In this document: positions 38,187 through 45,899 of the stretch, in pieces
Position numbering within the stretch: the first letter of the stretch is position 1
Layout: every line of letters begins with the position of its first letter
DNA from: an uncultured Phycisphaerales bacterium
Lineage (GTDB): Bacteria; Planctomycetota; Phycisphaerae; Tepidisphaerales; Tepidisphaeraceae
Length of the DNA: 64,000 bases
Direction: 5' to 3'
Assembly: GCA_903871935.1 (NCBI GenBank)
Contig: CAIQIQ010000017.1
Span: 62,001-126,000 of the forward strand
Program-made: the position numbers and the translations under genes
The notes under the pieces: model-generated
The model's database searches: none
What the model saw: only the letters and a program-made list of their open reading frames with translations
Told to the model about the DNA's origin: nothing

Positions 38187-40070
38187 TTATCGCCAATGCC
38201 GAGACGTCGGCAGAACTGCCGCCTTGGGCCACGCCGCGATCGCCTGCCTGATTCGCTCAACGGCCAACCCTTCAACCTGCATGGTACGCCGGACAATGTC
38301 GGTGTATTGCTGCAAACCTTCGCTGCGTCTCTCGGGACTTGTCCTGCCCCAGAACGGAGCACGGTCGCACTCATCCTTCGCCTGCTGGTACAGATCGGCC
38401 GCAGCATCGAGGTCATCCGCCACCGCGGGATGACCCACCGCCAGCTCGCGCAGGTATGCGATGGCGGCCGACTGGTTGTATCGGAGGTGGATCATCATGT
38501 TGTTATCCCATGAATCCCGTCCCAGCCCTACGCCATCTTTCTGCTCCTGCAACAGTTCCAGCCATGTGGCAAAAGCCTTGGAACCTGTGAGTATCTTCGA
38601 CGCATCCCAATCCTTCGCCGTCGTCGCCGCAGTCTCATCCCACAGCGCTACTGCCCACTTCAGGCTCTCCAGTTCTGCCTCATCCTGCGGCATCGCCTCC
38701 ACCAGCTTACCGGGCACAAAGACGCCCCATGGAATCCCATTATCCGATGGACCGAACGCCGGTTGTCCCGGCGACGGCCAGACCAGAATCGGCATCCGGG
38801 ATGCCGTGTCATAGCCGCTTACCAGCACCGCCGAGTCCTGCTGCCCAAGAACCGGCAGTCCCTGCTCAATTGCCGCAGTCACGGCCGATTCCAGGCTTGT
38901 CATGTACTTCTGACGGGCATCAGCGCCGGCCGCTGCGCCATCGCACGACACTCTTCTTAACTCCCGGCCAAACGCCCTGCCCACAAACTCAGCCCGCATC
39001 TTGAATACGTACGAGTCATTCGGCCACCACGCCACGTCATACTTCCCATCGCGAATCGGCCCGCTCAGATCCATCTGCAGCGCAAATGCCACGCCCGAAT
39101 AGCCCATGACCCGCGCATAGGTAGCATCCTGTCGGCCGATGCTCTGCAGCAAGATGGCCAGCCCCTGGCAATATGGGTTCGTATTGGGATCTCCTGGCGA
39201 AACGCCCTCAATCCAGACCTTGCCTCCCTGTCGTACGATACGTCCCGTCATCTGAGGTGCAGATTGTGTAGCCGCCATGCTTGCTGCTCCCGTGGCCGGA
39301 ACTGAAGTTGCTGATCCGCGCAGATGAATGGCCCAGTATCCCACGCCAGCTGCAACCGCCACGAGGACCAGACCCGCCCCAACGACCAGCAGCCCGCTGC
39401 CTGTCCTTGTGGCCGCAGCTCCCACTCCCGACAAACCGATCCTCGCAAGAGTCGGCGGCAAACTCGCCGGCATACTTTTATCCCGCCCGATCTCCTCCAG
39501 GCCCGCTGCCACCGATGCGGCCGGTACATCCACGCCGGCCTGACGCAGCAATTCCCTCAGTTGTTCGATGGCCTTCTCAACCCGCCGAGAAATCGTGCCC
39601 TGGGCAATGCCAAGTTCCTGTGCCAGTTCCTGCTGTGTGCGCCCCTGCAGGTAGGTACCGATCAGGCAGACTCTCAGATCATCCGGAAGCTTCTCGATCG
39701 CCTCATCCACGTGCCGGGAAAGCATCTCCCATTCATCCAGCGAAAGGATGCTGCTGTCCAGGCGAACCGCTCCCAGCTCATGTCGCTGACGCGCTCCTCG
39801 TCGGCGGATCAGGTCGATTGCTCGCGATCGTGCCAGCGTGTGCAGCCATGCCGGCAGTGGCTGGATAACCTGTGCAGCCTGTGCAGCAAGCTGCAGAAAA
39901 CATTCCTGGGCGATGTCCTGGGCATCTTCGCGATTGCGTGTAATGCGCAGGCCGATGCTGTAAACCAAGGCGGCATATCGCCGCACAAGTTCGGCAAATG
40001 CATCCGCACTTCGCCGCCGGGCGTACGCTTCCAGCAGATCAGAATCGGCAGTCATTTCTTGTGCGCTCAT
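38187..40070 (-). CDS. ECF sigma factor fused to a membrane helix and large outer domain
   Basis: 627 residues. The N-terminal ~185 form a sigma-70 of ECF type: region 2 (D-A-F-A-E-L-V-R-R-Y-A-A-L-V-Y-S, E-D-A-Q-D-I-A-Q-E-C-F) and region 4 (G-R-T-Q-Q-E-L-A-Q-E-L-G-I-A-Q-G-T-I-S-R-R). A membrane helix follows at about 225-247 (L-V-V-G-A-G-L-V-L-V-A-V-A-A-G), then ~375 residues outside the cell membrane with no recognised domain. The frame is continuous with no sign of a junction. Fused sigma factors of this kind are known in Planctomycetota. GGAGG six bases before 40070 fixes the start. No separate anti-sigma gene is adjacent. Confidence 0.88.
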   Translation of the reverse strand: MSAQEMTADSDLLEAYARRRSADAFAELVRRYAALVYSIGLRITRNREDAQDIAQECFLQLAAQAAQVIQPLPAWLHTLARSRAIDLIRRRGARQRHELGAVRLDSSILSLDEWEMLSRHVDEAIEKLPDDLRVCLIGTYLQGRTQQELAQELGIAQGTISRRVEKAIEQLRELLRQAGVDVPAASVAAGLEEIGRDKSMPASLPPTLARIGLSGVGAAATRTGSGLLVVGAGLVLVAVAAGVGYWAIHLRGSATSVPATGAASMAATQSAPQMTGRIVRQGGKVWIEGVSPGDPNTNPYCQGLAILLQSIGRQDATYARVMGYSGVAFALQMDLSGPIRDGKYDVAWWPNDSYVFKMRAEFVGRAFGRELRRVSCDGAAAGADARQKYMTSLESAVTAAIEQGLPVLGQQDSAVLVSGYDTASRMPILVWPSPGQPAFGPSDNGIPWGVFVPGKLVEAMPQDEAELESLKWAVALWDETAATTAKDWDASKILTGSKAFATWLELLQEQKDGVGLGRDSWDNNMMIHLRYNQSAAIAYLRELAVGHPAVADDLDAAADLYQQAKDECDRAPFWGRTSPERRSEGLQQYTDIVRRTMQVEGLAVERIRQAIAAWPKAAVLPTSRHWR

Positions 40071-40175
40071 GGGTGCCTCCACTTTTTTCTCGCACAAACC
40101 CTCTCTAATATGCGCGCAGCGATGCCAACGCCAAGTATCTCCCCTTTCCACGCCGCATACAATCATCAACTCACC

Positions 40176-40619
40176 ATGCGTGTAAAGATCCTCGTCGCAA
40201 ATGCATGGGTAACGCTTATTGCGCTTGTGGGCGCGGCATGCGCTGCATGCGCCGGGTGTAGCTCAAGCATATGGGAAATGCAGACGTATCGGGCACCCGC
40301 ACTCACCAGCGCCCAAGGCGCCATCGTCAAGGGCGGCAACGGTATCTACGTGGTGGACGTCGACAACCAGAACGTCAGGGTCGGCCCCAGCGGGAACCCA
40401 GGGATTGGCGGCAACGAGGTGCTCCTGGCGCCGGGAAAGCATCGCGTACGCGTCGAGCGTGCTGTTGCCGACGTGGCGATTACTCTCAGGTACTCTCTCT
40501 CCAGCAAGGCAACCTTCCAGCACATCTTCGCCGCAGGGCACAGCTACCAAGTGCGTTATACGATCGACTACGAGATGGTGGATGAGACCACCGGCCAGAC
40601 GATCCAGCCGCGGCCCTGA
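40176..40619 (+). CDS. Putative lipoprotein
   Basis: 147 residues. The N-terminus is hydrophobic and ends in a lipobox-like stretch, A-C-A-A-C-A-G-C-S-S-S, so it is probably lipid-anchored. The rest, e.g. G-N-E-V-L-L-A-P-G-K-H-R-V-R-V-E, resembles small PEGA-like beta-sandwich repeats found in envelope proteins (A-P-G-x-H-x-V-x-V). No function is assigned. It is transcribed away from the fused sigma factor gene. The REP-like repeat copies begin 11 nt after its stop. Confidence 0.65.
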   Translation: MRVKILVANAWVTLIALVGAACAACAGCSSSIWEMQTYRAPALTSAQGAIVKGGNGIYVVDVDNQNVRVGPSGNPGIGGNEVLLAPGKHRVRVERAVADVAITLRYSLSSKATFQHIFAAGHSYQVRYTIDYEMVDETTGQTIQPRP

Positions 40620-40630
40620 AGCGGATTCCC

Positions 40631-40798
40631 GTGGAGCGCGGCCAGGCCAGTGGAGCGCGGCCACCGGCCCGCGACCGGATACGCCACAAGCCCCTGCCCA
40701 TCCCAGAACCGCCATCGCAGCCCATCGCGCGCCCTGAGTCTTCCGCTCAGCCCAACCTATCTCGCCCGCCCGGTCGCGGGCCGGTGGCCGCGCTCCAC
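40631..40798. repeat. Paired REP-like palindromic repeat (BIME) on the 3' side of the transposase
   Basis: The 27-nt unit GTGGAGCGCGGCCACCGGCC plus CGCGACC occurs at 40650-40676 and, as perfect reverse complement, at 40772-40798. A partial copy (GTGGAGCGCGGCCA) precedes it at 40631-40644. The pair encloses ~95 nt and the inverted copy reaches the stop codon of the transposase gene. The same pair with a similar interior is found at 41492-41640. Confidence 0.85.
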
Positions 40799-41436
40799 TA
40801 CTCGCCAAACAGCGACCCGCAGCTATACGTATACCACTCGCACGGCAATCTGGCCCCATTCTCTCGAATGTACCTGCGCACCCGCTGTAACTGCATCTCA
40901 TCACGAATCGCGTGATCAAACGGTTCCACCTGCCAGAGCGTACCTGATCGCCCCAGTAACCGGTTCACCTTGTGCGTACTGACGGATCGCCATTGCCCAA
41001 CCGTCCGCTTCGGCGACTCCTCTCCACCAAGCAGCAACAGCGCATGGAGATGATTCGGCATGATCACGAAGTCACCCAACCAGTACCCCTCACCATCCCC
41101 ATATCCTAGGCAGAACTCGACCTCAGCCCGGGTCGCACGATTCCTGAGCACACAGCACCCCTCTCCGCGATCCAGCCACCGCTCCCTCCGGCGATACCCC
41201 AACTCCGCATACTGCTCTCGTTGGGCCTCGGTATGCGGCGGCGGGTTAGCACGATCCCACGCCTCCAGTTCACGTGCCCACTGCCGCAGCATCGCCTGCG
41301 GGACCGAATCGGCAAGCCGCATCGTGATGTAGTAGATGACGCCTTGCTGAATCACATGCGGCAGGTTACGCCGAGACTCCATCCGAGCCCAACCCCAATC
41401 GAACTCGACATACTGTGGCGTCATGTGATCAGCCAT
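40798..41436 (-). CDS. REP-associated tyrosine transposase (RAYT)
   Basis: 212 residues of the IS200/IS605 Y1-like family. The metal-binding HUH motif is in F-V-I-M-P-N-H-L-H-A-L-L-L-L, and F-D-H-A-I-R-D-E then R-R-Y-I-R-E-N follow as in RAYTs. The N-terminus Y-I-T-M-R-L-A-D-S is typical as well. RAYTs cut and move single-stranded REP palindromes. Here identical palindromic pairs lie on both sides of the gene, as expected. The ATG at 41436 or the one at 41424 is the start; the longer open frame runs through the repeat and is not believed. Confidence 0.9.
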   Translation of the reverse strand: MADHMTPQYVEFDWGWARMESRRNLPHVIQQGVIYYITMRLADSVPQAMLRQWARELEAWDRANPPPHTEAQREQYAELGYRRRERWLDRGEGCCVLRNRATRAEVEFCLGYGDGEGYWLGDFVIMPNHLHALLLLGGEESPKRTVGQWRSVSTHKVNRLLGRSGTLWQVEPFDHAIRDEMQLQRVRRYIRENGARLPCEWYTYSCGSLFGE

Positions 41437-41491
41437 GCCAATCAGCCTAAGCCTCGCCGCCGACGCAAACAAGTGGAACCCGGCATCTCCC

Positions 41492-41640
41492 GTGGAGCGC
41501 GGCCACCGGCCCGCGACCAGATACGCCATATCGCTCTGTCCATCACACGGCTCTACTCGAAGCCCATCGCGCCCCATTGCGCCTTCTGGTCAGTGCGGCC
41601 CCTTCGCCCTACCGATCGCGGGCCGGTGGCCGCGCTCCAC
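41492..41640. repeat. Paired REP-like palindromic repeat (BIME) on the 5' side of the transposase
   Basis: A second copy of the pair at 40650-40798: direct unit at 41492-41518 and reverse complement at 41614-41640 (one base differs in the outer triplet). The interior is also related (both begin with a GATACGCCA motif and share AGCCCATCGCGC), so each pair is a ~150-bp element. The two elements bracket the transposase gene in the same orientation. Confidence 0.85.
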
Positions 41641-41715
41641 GTAGAGCACTTCGGGCATACCCCACTCTGCAATTCACCTCGCCGCACCATCGCATCAGCG
41701 CGGTATAGTAGACAC

Positions 41716-41853
41716 ATGAACCTCGGCGTCGTCGCCTTCCTGGCACTCCTCACGCTTGCCGCCATCGGCCATTGCGCACAAAACCACCAAATATGGTTGA
41801 TTCCGTCCGCGCCACATGTTAACTCAGGATTAGCTTGCGAGGTGTCCGCATGA
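41716..41853 (+). CDS. Possible small secreted peptide coupled to the next gene
   Basis: A 45-residue frame from ATG 41716. Residues 1-20 (M-N-L-G-V-V-A-F-L-A-L-L-T-L-A-A-I-G) look like a signal peptide or single membrane helix, followed by ~25 polar residues. Its stop overlaps the start of the next membrane gene as ATGA, the layout seen for coupled genes. A TATAGT lies at 41704-41709 and could be its -10, giving a nearly leaderless mRNA. No similarity is recognised and the reading is tentative. Confidence 0.35.
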   Translation: MNLGVVAFLALLTLAAIGHCAQNHQIWLIPSAPHVNSGLACEVSA

Positions 41854-42518
41854 GCACAGAGAGCACGGAGAGACCCGCCGCACGGCGCATCGGGCGACCA
41901 ATTGCCATCTTCGCTCTGGTTCTGCTTGGGACCGCGATCTTGTGGTGCACGTATCGCTCCGGGCAAGCCTTGGCATGGGGTGCGGTGCGCGCCGTGTTAG
42001 GCCTGCTCGTAGTCCTGCTGCTCTGGTGTATGTGGATCGCGCTTGCGTCGCACCTGTGTCTCAGGCAAGCCCGAGGATTTGCGAAAGTCGCGGCGCGACT
42101 CCTGCTATGCGTCATGATTGCCGCCGGTTCGCTGCTGGGCTTGGGCACGTTGATGAAGCAGGTCGCCACCATCACGCGAAACCGAGAGATCCGGCAGGCC
42201 ATTGACCAGGGGCTGTATGCCGACTGCATCGCCCTCTTGGACCATTGGCCGTCGAAGCATTCCCGGATCTTCCTTGGCGACGTGCCGCTGCCCAGGAGCA
42301 TCGTGGAGTTCCATCCGGCTTACATCACCAACGATGCCATCGATTACCCGGGCCTCGGCCCGCCGAATATCGGCCTGTGCAAGAACGGCTTCGGTGGTTT
42401 TGCCGAGGGCATTCGCATCTTCCGCAGTGACGAGGATGCCCAGAAGTGCATCGCAGCGCGCGGTGCCTTCGTCCAGCGGATCGCGCCTGGGATATACTAC
42501 TGGTGCGAATCGACGTAA
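41850..42518 (+). CDS. Hypothetical membrane protein
   Basis: 222 residues. Three hydrophobic helices lie at about 20-38, 43-68 and 80-98; the C-terminal ~115 residues are soluble and probably outside, with several cysteines (C-I-A-L-L, L-C-K-N-G-F-G-G-F, K-C-I-A-A-R, Y-W-C-E-S-T). No known domain is recognised. The ATG at 41850 is preferred to one five codons upstream because it sits in the ATGA overlap with the small upstream frame. It follows the REP/RAYT element and may have been placed next to it by chance. Confidence 0.6.
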   Translation: MSTESTERPAARRIGRPIAIFALVLLGTAILWCTYRSGQALAWGAVRAVLGLLVVLLLWCMWIALASHLCLRQARGFAKVAARLLLCVMIAAGSLLGLGTLMKQVATITRNREIRQAIDQGLYADCIALLDHWPSKHSRIFLGDVPLPRSIVEFHPAYITNDAIDYPGLGPPNIGLCKNGFGGFAEGIRIFRSDEDAQKCIAARGAFVQRIAPGIYYWCEST

Positions 42519-42766
42519 CGGCATTGCCTGCGGGTCCTTGCGTTTCACACGACCACGCTCGCCCACCCGAAAGTGCGCTCTGCCCCAGCAGCACAATCCA
42601 CTACGATGCCGGTTCAAAAGCAGAGATAACCGCCGTCGTAACCGATTTGACCAAGCGAGGCTTCTCCGGGACCTCCCGCCACAAAGCCGACTCGTGAACA
42701 CATACCCCCTGTCTGCCGCGCAAAAAGTTGCCCACCGCACGTCCACAGCGTATCTTCGCCCGCATA

Positions 42767-43018
42767 GTGCATTATCTTGCCCCCTTCCCAATCATCTTCG
42801 GCGTCTTCGGCATCATCCTCGGGCTGATGTGGCTCGTCGCCGCCGGCTCCGACGAAGACGGCGGCCCCGATACGAACATGCTCTTCGTCTTTGGCCGAAT
42901 CTACATCGCGATAAGGGTAATCAAAGCCCTGATCCGCGAGCCCATGAGCGTCCTCCCCGCATTCGGCATCCTGCTCATCAGCATCGCCTTGATCTGGCTG
43001 GGAATCGTAATGCTCTAG
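42767..43018 (+). CDS. Small hypothetical membrane protein
   Basis: 83 residues from a GTG at 42767 (a frame from ATG 42728 adds 13 residues). Two hydrophobic helices are clear: F-P-I-I-F-G-V-F-G-I-I-L-G-L-M-W-L-V-A-A and P-A-F-G-I-L-L-I-S-I-A-L-I-W-L-G-I. The acidic loop between them is G-S-D-E-D-G-G-P-D. No ribosome binding site stands out and the function is unknown. The 248 nt upstream of it contains nothing recognised. Confidence 0.5.
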   Translation: MHYLAPFPIIFGVFGIILGLMWLVAAGSDEDGGPDTNMLFVFGRIYIAIRVIKALIREPMSVLPAFGILLISIALIWLGIVML

Positions 43019-43039
43019 CCCCCTTCAACGCGCCACCGC

Positions 43040-43150
43040 CACGAACTTGCGCACCTTCTCCCCAATTCCACCGTAACCATCTGCGCAATCACCACTTGCG
43101 CTCCAGGTGGTACCCATCAGAGAACTTGCGCACCTGTCACTTATCCACAA
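43040..43150. repeat. Copies of the dispersed GCGCACCT repeat with a DnaA-box-like site
   Basis: AACTTGCGCACCT occurs at 43044-43056 and again at 43123-43135. The second is followed by GTCAC and TTATCCACA at 43141-43149, an exact consensus DnaA box. Read on the minus strand this is the same arrangement as at 4055-4081 and 4150-4180, where TGTGGATAA sits beside AGGTGCGCAGGTT. Thus the same composite repeat is present about 39 kb apart in opposite orientation. Confidence 0.6.
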
Positions 43151-43202
43151 TCACGCGTGGCTTCATCTCTGTGAGCTCCGTGAGCTCTGCGTGAGGTACT
43201 TC

Positions 43203-43664
43203 CTACCTCCGACTCTTCCACAGTTTCCGCAGCAGCCAGATCTCGCCCTGATGACATGCCTCATCATGCAACCCGTGCAGGATCGAATGCCGCACCGTCC
43301 CGCCATCCAGCGTCCGGTCGAGTTGCTCGTTCGTCAGCCCACCGATCACCGCCGCCAACCGCACCTGCTGCGCTCTGAGGTCCGTTACCACATCCGCCAA
43401 GGCCGGCCAGTGCGTAACCGGCGTCGGCTTGCTCTGCCAACTGAACATCTCGAACCATCCCCCGGGATACGATGGCTTAGCGCCGCTGGCCTTGGTAACT
43501 CCCAAGTGCTCAGTCACCACCAGTACATGCCCCGCATGCCACACAATTGTGTTGTTCAAGCCCGGCGGCGCAAAGCGCGCCTCTTCATCACTCACGCCAT
43601 CCAGCAACCGCAGCGTCTTCCCACGGACATCGTTCAGCAACATCAGCAGCGTCGCATCGGACAT
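43203..43664 (-). CDS. DinB-like metal-dependent protein
   Basis: 153 residues with the four-helix DinB/YfiT pattern. Three histidines likely to bind a divalent metal are visible: N-T-I-V-W-H-A-G-H-V-L in the first half and L-H-D-E-A-C-H-Q-G-E-I in the last helix. The family includes thiol S-transferases using bacillithiol or mycothiol and many proteins without known function. AGGAGAAG lies directly before the ATG. It is a single gene, convergent with nothing obvious. Confidence 0.8.
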   Translation of the reverse strand: MSDATLLMLLNDVRGKTLRLLDGVSDEEARFAPPGLNNTIVWHAGHVLVVTEHLGVTKASGAKPSYPGGWFEMFSWQSKPTPVTHWPALADVVTDLRAQQVRLAAVIGGLTNEQLDRTLDGGTVRHSILHGLHDEACHQGEIWLLRKLWKSRR

Positions 43665-43911
43665 AACTTCTCCTGTTATTACACATTGCTCTCCTCACAA
43701 GCTGGTCGACAGCCCATGATGACCTTGCCGATTGTACCACGACCGCTCTGCGATGTAATGCAGATCACCCCGTCCGCCGGAAGCGACACGTACCGTGCAG
43801 CCGCGCCGCCTGAGGCCGTCTTGCCCGGGCTTGGCGAGCGCGGCCAAGTGTTGAAGCGCTACCCGAAGGATATGCCCGTCGAGTATCATTCCAATACTCT
43901 GGAGCCCGATT

Positions 43912-44394
43912 ATGTATAAGCCAGTCAAACTTGCATTGCTGATAACAAATGCTCTCGTCCTCTTCAGTCCCGCGCGGGCAGGTGACCTGTCTCCGGCCAT
44001 CAGGCCAACCGTCGCTGCGATGAGCGACGGCAACATCGGCATCAGCCGGATGAAGGTGACAACGCAGCGCCGCGACGGCGAGTGGACGGCCGACGTCACC
44101 AGCTACATCACCCTCGATTACGTACGCTATCACCCGTTCACATATGAGGCCTCCATCGTCGATGGCAGCGGCAACGTCCATACCGACAAGCGCAAGCGGC
44201 CCTACACCGCCAGTCGCGAAGTGAGCACCGGCGACCGTGAGGACACCGACAAGTACACCGTGACTATCTCGCTGGTCGGCCTGTTCAGCAGCCGGCCGCC
44301 CGCCGAGTTGTTTATCCGCGCCCGTGTCCTCGACGCCTCGGGCAAAGTCGTCGCGACCAGCATTCTGCAGCCCTTCACACCGCCGAAGGACTAG
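43912..44394 (+). CDS. Secreted hypothetical protein
   Basis: 160 residues with a signal peptide (L-A-L-L-I-T-N-A-L-V-L-F-S-P-A-R-A, cleavage after A-R-A). The mature part is beta-rich with alternating charged and hydrophobic residues and may be a sandwich domain. No known domain is recognised. The next gene starts only 8 nt downstream and its ribosome binding site AAGGA lies inside this gene's end, so the two are probably in one operon, although their functions seem unrelated. Confidence 0.65.
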   Translation: MYKPVKLALLITNALVLFSPARAGDLSPAIRPTVAAMSDGNIGISRMKVTTQRRDGEWTADVTSYITLDYVRYHPFTYEASIVDGSGNVHTDKRKRPYTASREVSTGDREDTDKYTVTISLVGLFSSRPPAELFIRARVLDASGKVVATSILQPFTPPKD

Positions 44395-44402
44395 ATCCTG
44401 TT

Positions 44403-45899
44403 GTGCCCAAAGTTGTGATTGACAACATCGAAGTTCTCGCCCCCGATGGCGCTACGGTTTTGGAGGCCGCCGAATCCGCCGGCATCGCCATCCCCCACTT
44501 GTGCTATCTCAAAGGCATCGAGCCGCAGACAAGCTGCCTGGTCTGCGTCGTCCGCATCAACGGCGCCAAGCGCATGGTTCCCTCCTGCGCCACCAAGGTC
44601 GCCGATGGCATGGTCATCGAAAGCTCCTCCCCAGATGTCCATCTCGCCCGCCGCACTGCTCTGGAACTCTTGTTGGCCGAACACGCCGGCGAATGCTTCG
44701 CCCCCTGCAGCCAGGTCTGCCCGGCGCACCTCGATATCCCCGAGATGGTCCGGCAGATCCGCGAGAACGACATGCCCAGCGCCATCCAGACCGCCCGCGA
44801 TGCCCTGGTGCTCCCCGGCGTGCTGGGCTACATTTGCCCCGGCCTCTGTGAGAAAGGATGCCGCCGCGGCACCGCCGGCGCGCACGGTGCCGCCGTTGCC
44901 ATCTGCTCCCTGCACCGCCATGTCGCCGAAGTTGATCTGCACAACGCCGACCACTGGCTCCCCGCCTGCAAGCCCTCCACCGGCAAACGCATCGCCATCA
45001 TCGGCGCCGGCCCGGCCGGTCTGGCCTGCGCCTGGGAACTGCTCAAGCTCGGCCACTCCTGCACCATCCTCGACTCGCACCCTCTGCCCGGCGGCACGCT
45101 CCGTTACGGCCTGGAACCCGGCAAACTCCCCGCCGAGATCCTCGACGCCGAAGTTGACCTCATCACCCGCCTGGGTGCCCAGTGGCAAATGGGGACAACC
45201 ATCGCCTCGATCGCCGACCTGCGCACCCAGTTCGACGCAGTAGCCGCTACCGGACCTGTCCAAGGCGCCGCCGGCGGCGTCTTCATCTCCGCATCGGCCA
45301 CCCACGCCCGTCACCACGCGGTACAAGCCGTCGCCGATGGCAAAGAGCTCGCCCATCAGGTTGATGACTTTCTGGCCAGCAAGCCCCACGCTGCCCATCG
45401 TCGGTTTGCAGTTCGCCTGGGCGCACTATCCGAAGCTGAGATGAAAGCCTGGCTCGGCGATACCAGCCAGGCGCCGCGCACCATCCCATCTGCTCCCTCC
45501 AAAGGTCAGAGCGCAAGCTTCACTGAATCCGAAGCTCAGGACGAAGCCGACCGCTGCCGCCTCTGCGGCTGTGGTTCCACCGACATCTGCGCCTTGCGCC
45601 GCTACTCCATTGAGTACAGCGCTGAACCTTCCCGCTATCGCGGCCATCGCAAACCCGTCCGCACGATCACCACCCACCCCGACCTCGTCTTTGAAGAAGG
45701 CAAGTGCATCGCCTGCGGCCTGTGCGTGGCCATCGCGAAACAGGCCGGCGAGAAGACCGGGCTGGCATTCGTCGGCCGCGGCTTTGATGTCCAGGTGGCC
45801 GTCCCCTTCGGCAAGGAACTCGCCGAGGGCCTGCAAAAAGCCGCCGAAGCTGCCGCCAAAGCCTGTCCAACCGGCGCCATCCATCATCGCCGTCCGTAG
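44403..45899 (+). CDS. Iron-sulfur flavoprotein: 2Fe-2S domain, GltD-like FAD domain, ferredoxin end
   Basis: 498 residues. Residues 1-~75 are a 2Fe-2S domain (P-H-L-C-Y-L, T-S-C-L-V-C and a later C) as in NuoG or formate dehydrogenases. A GltD-like cluster region follows (C-F-A-P-C-S-Q-V-C-P-A-H-L-D-I-P; C-P-G-L-C-E-K-G-C-R-R-G) and then an FAD motif I-A-I-I-G-A-G-P-A-G-L-A-C-A near 200. After ~285 it jumps to G-G-V-F-I-S-A-S-A-T, so the NAD(P)-binding Rossmann domain of GltD-type enzymes seems missing. The C-terminus has more cysteines (C-R-L-C-G-C-G; C-I-A-C-G-L-C). Likely an electron-transfer subunit. The start is a GTG. Confidence 0.8.
   Translation: MPKVVIDNIEVLAPDGATVLEAAESAGIAIPHLCYLKGIEPQTSCLVCVVRINGAKRMVPSCATKVADGMVIESSSPDVHLARRTALELLLAEHAGECFAPCSQVCPAHLDIPEMVRQIRENDMPSAIQTARDALVLPGVLGYICPGLCEKGCRRGTAGAHGAAVAICSLHRHVAEVDLHNADHWLPACKPSTGKRIAIIGAGPAGLACAWELLKLGHSCTILDSHPLPGGTLRYGLEPGKLPAEILDAEVDLITRLGAQWQMGTTIASIADLRTQFDAVAATGPVQGAAGGVFISASATHARHHAVQAVADGKELAHQVDDFLASKPHAAHRRFAVRLGALSEAEMKAWLGDTSQAPRTIPSAPSKGQSASFTESEAQDEADRCRLCGCGSTDICALRRYSIEYSAEPSRYRGHRKPVRTITTHPDLVFEEGKCIACGLCVAIAKQAGEKTGLAFVGRGFDVQVAVPFGKELAEGLQKAAEAAAKACPTGAIHHRRP

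Noticed and set aside
43107-43919. A long plus-strand frame running over the DinB-like gene up to the secreted protein start
   Set aside because: Most of it is antisense to the DinB-like gene, and the last ~65 codons alone have no clear start or family match.
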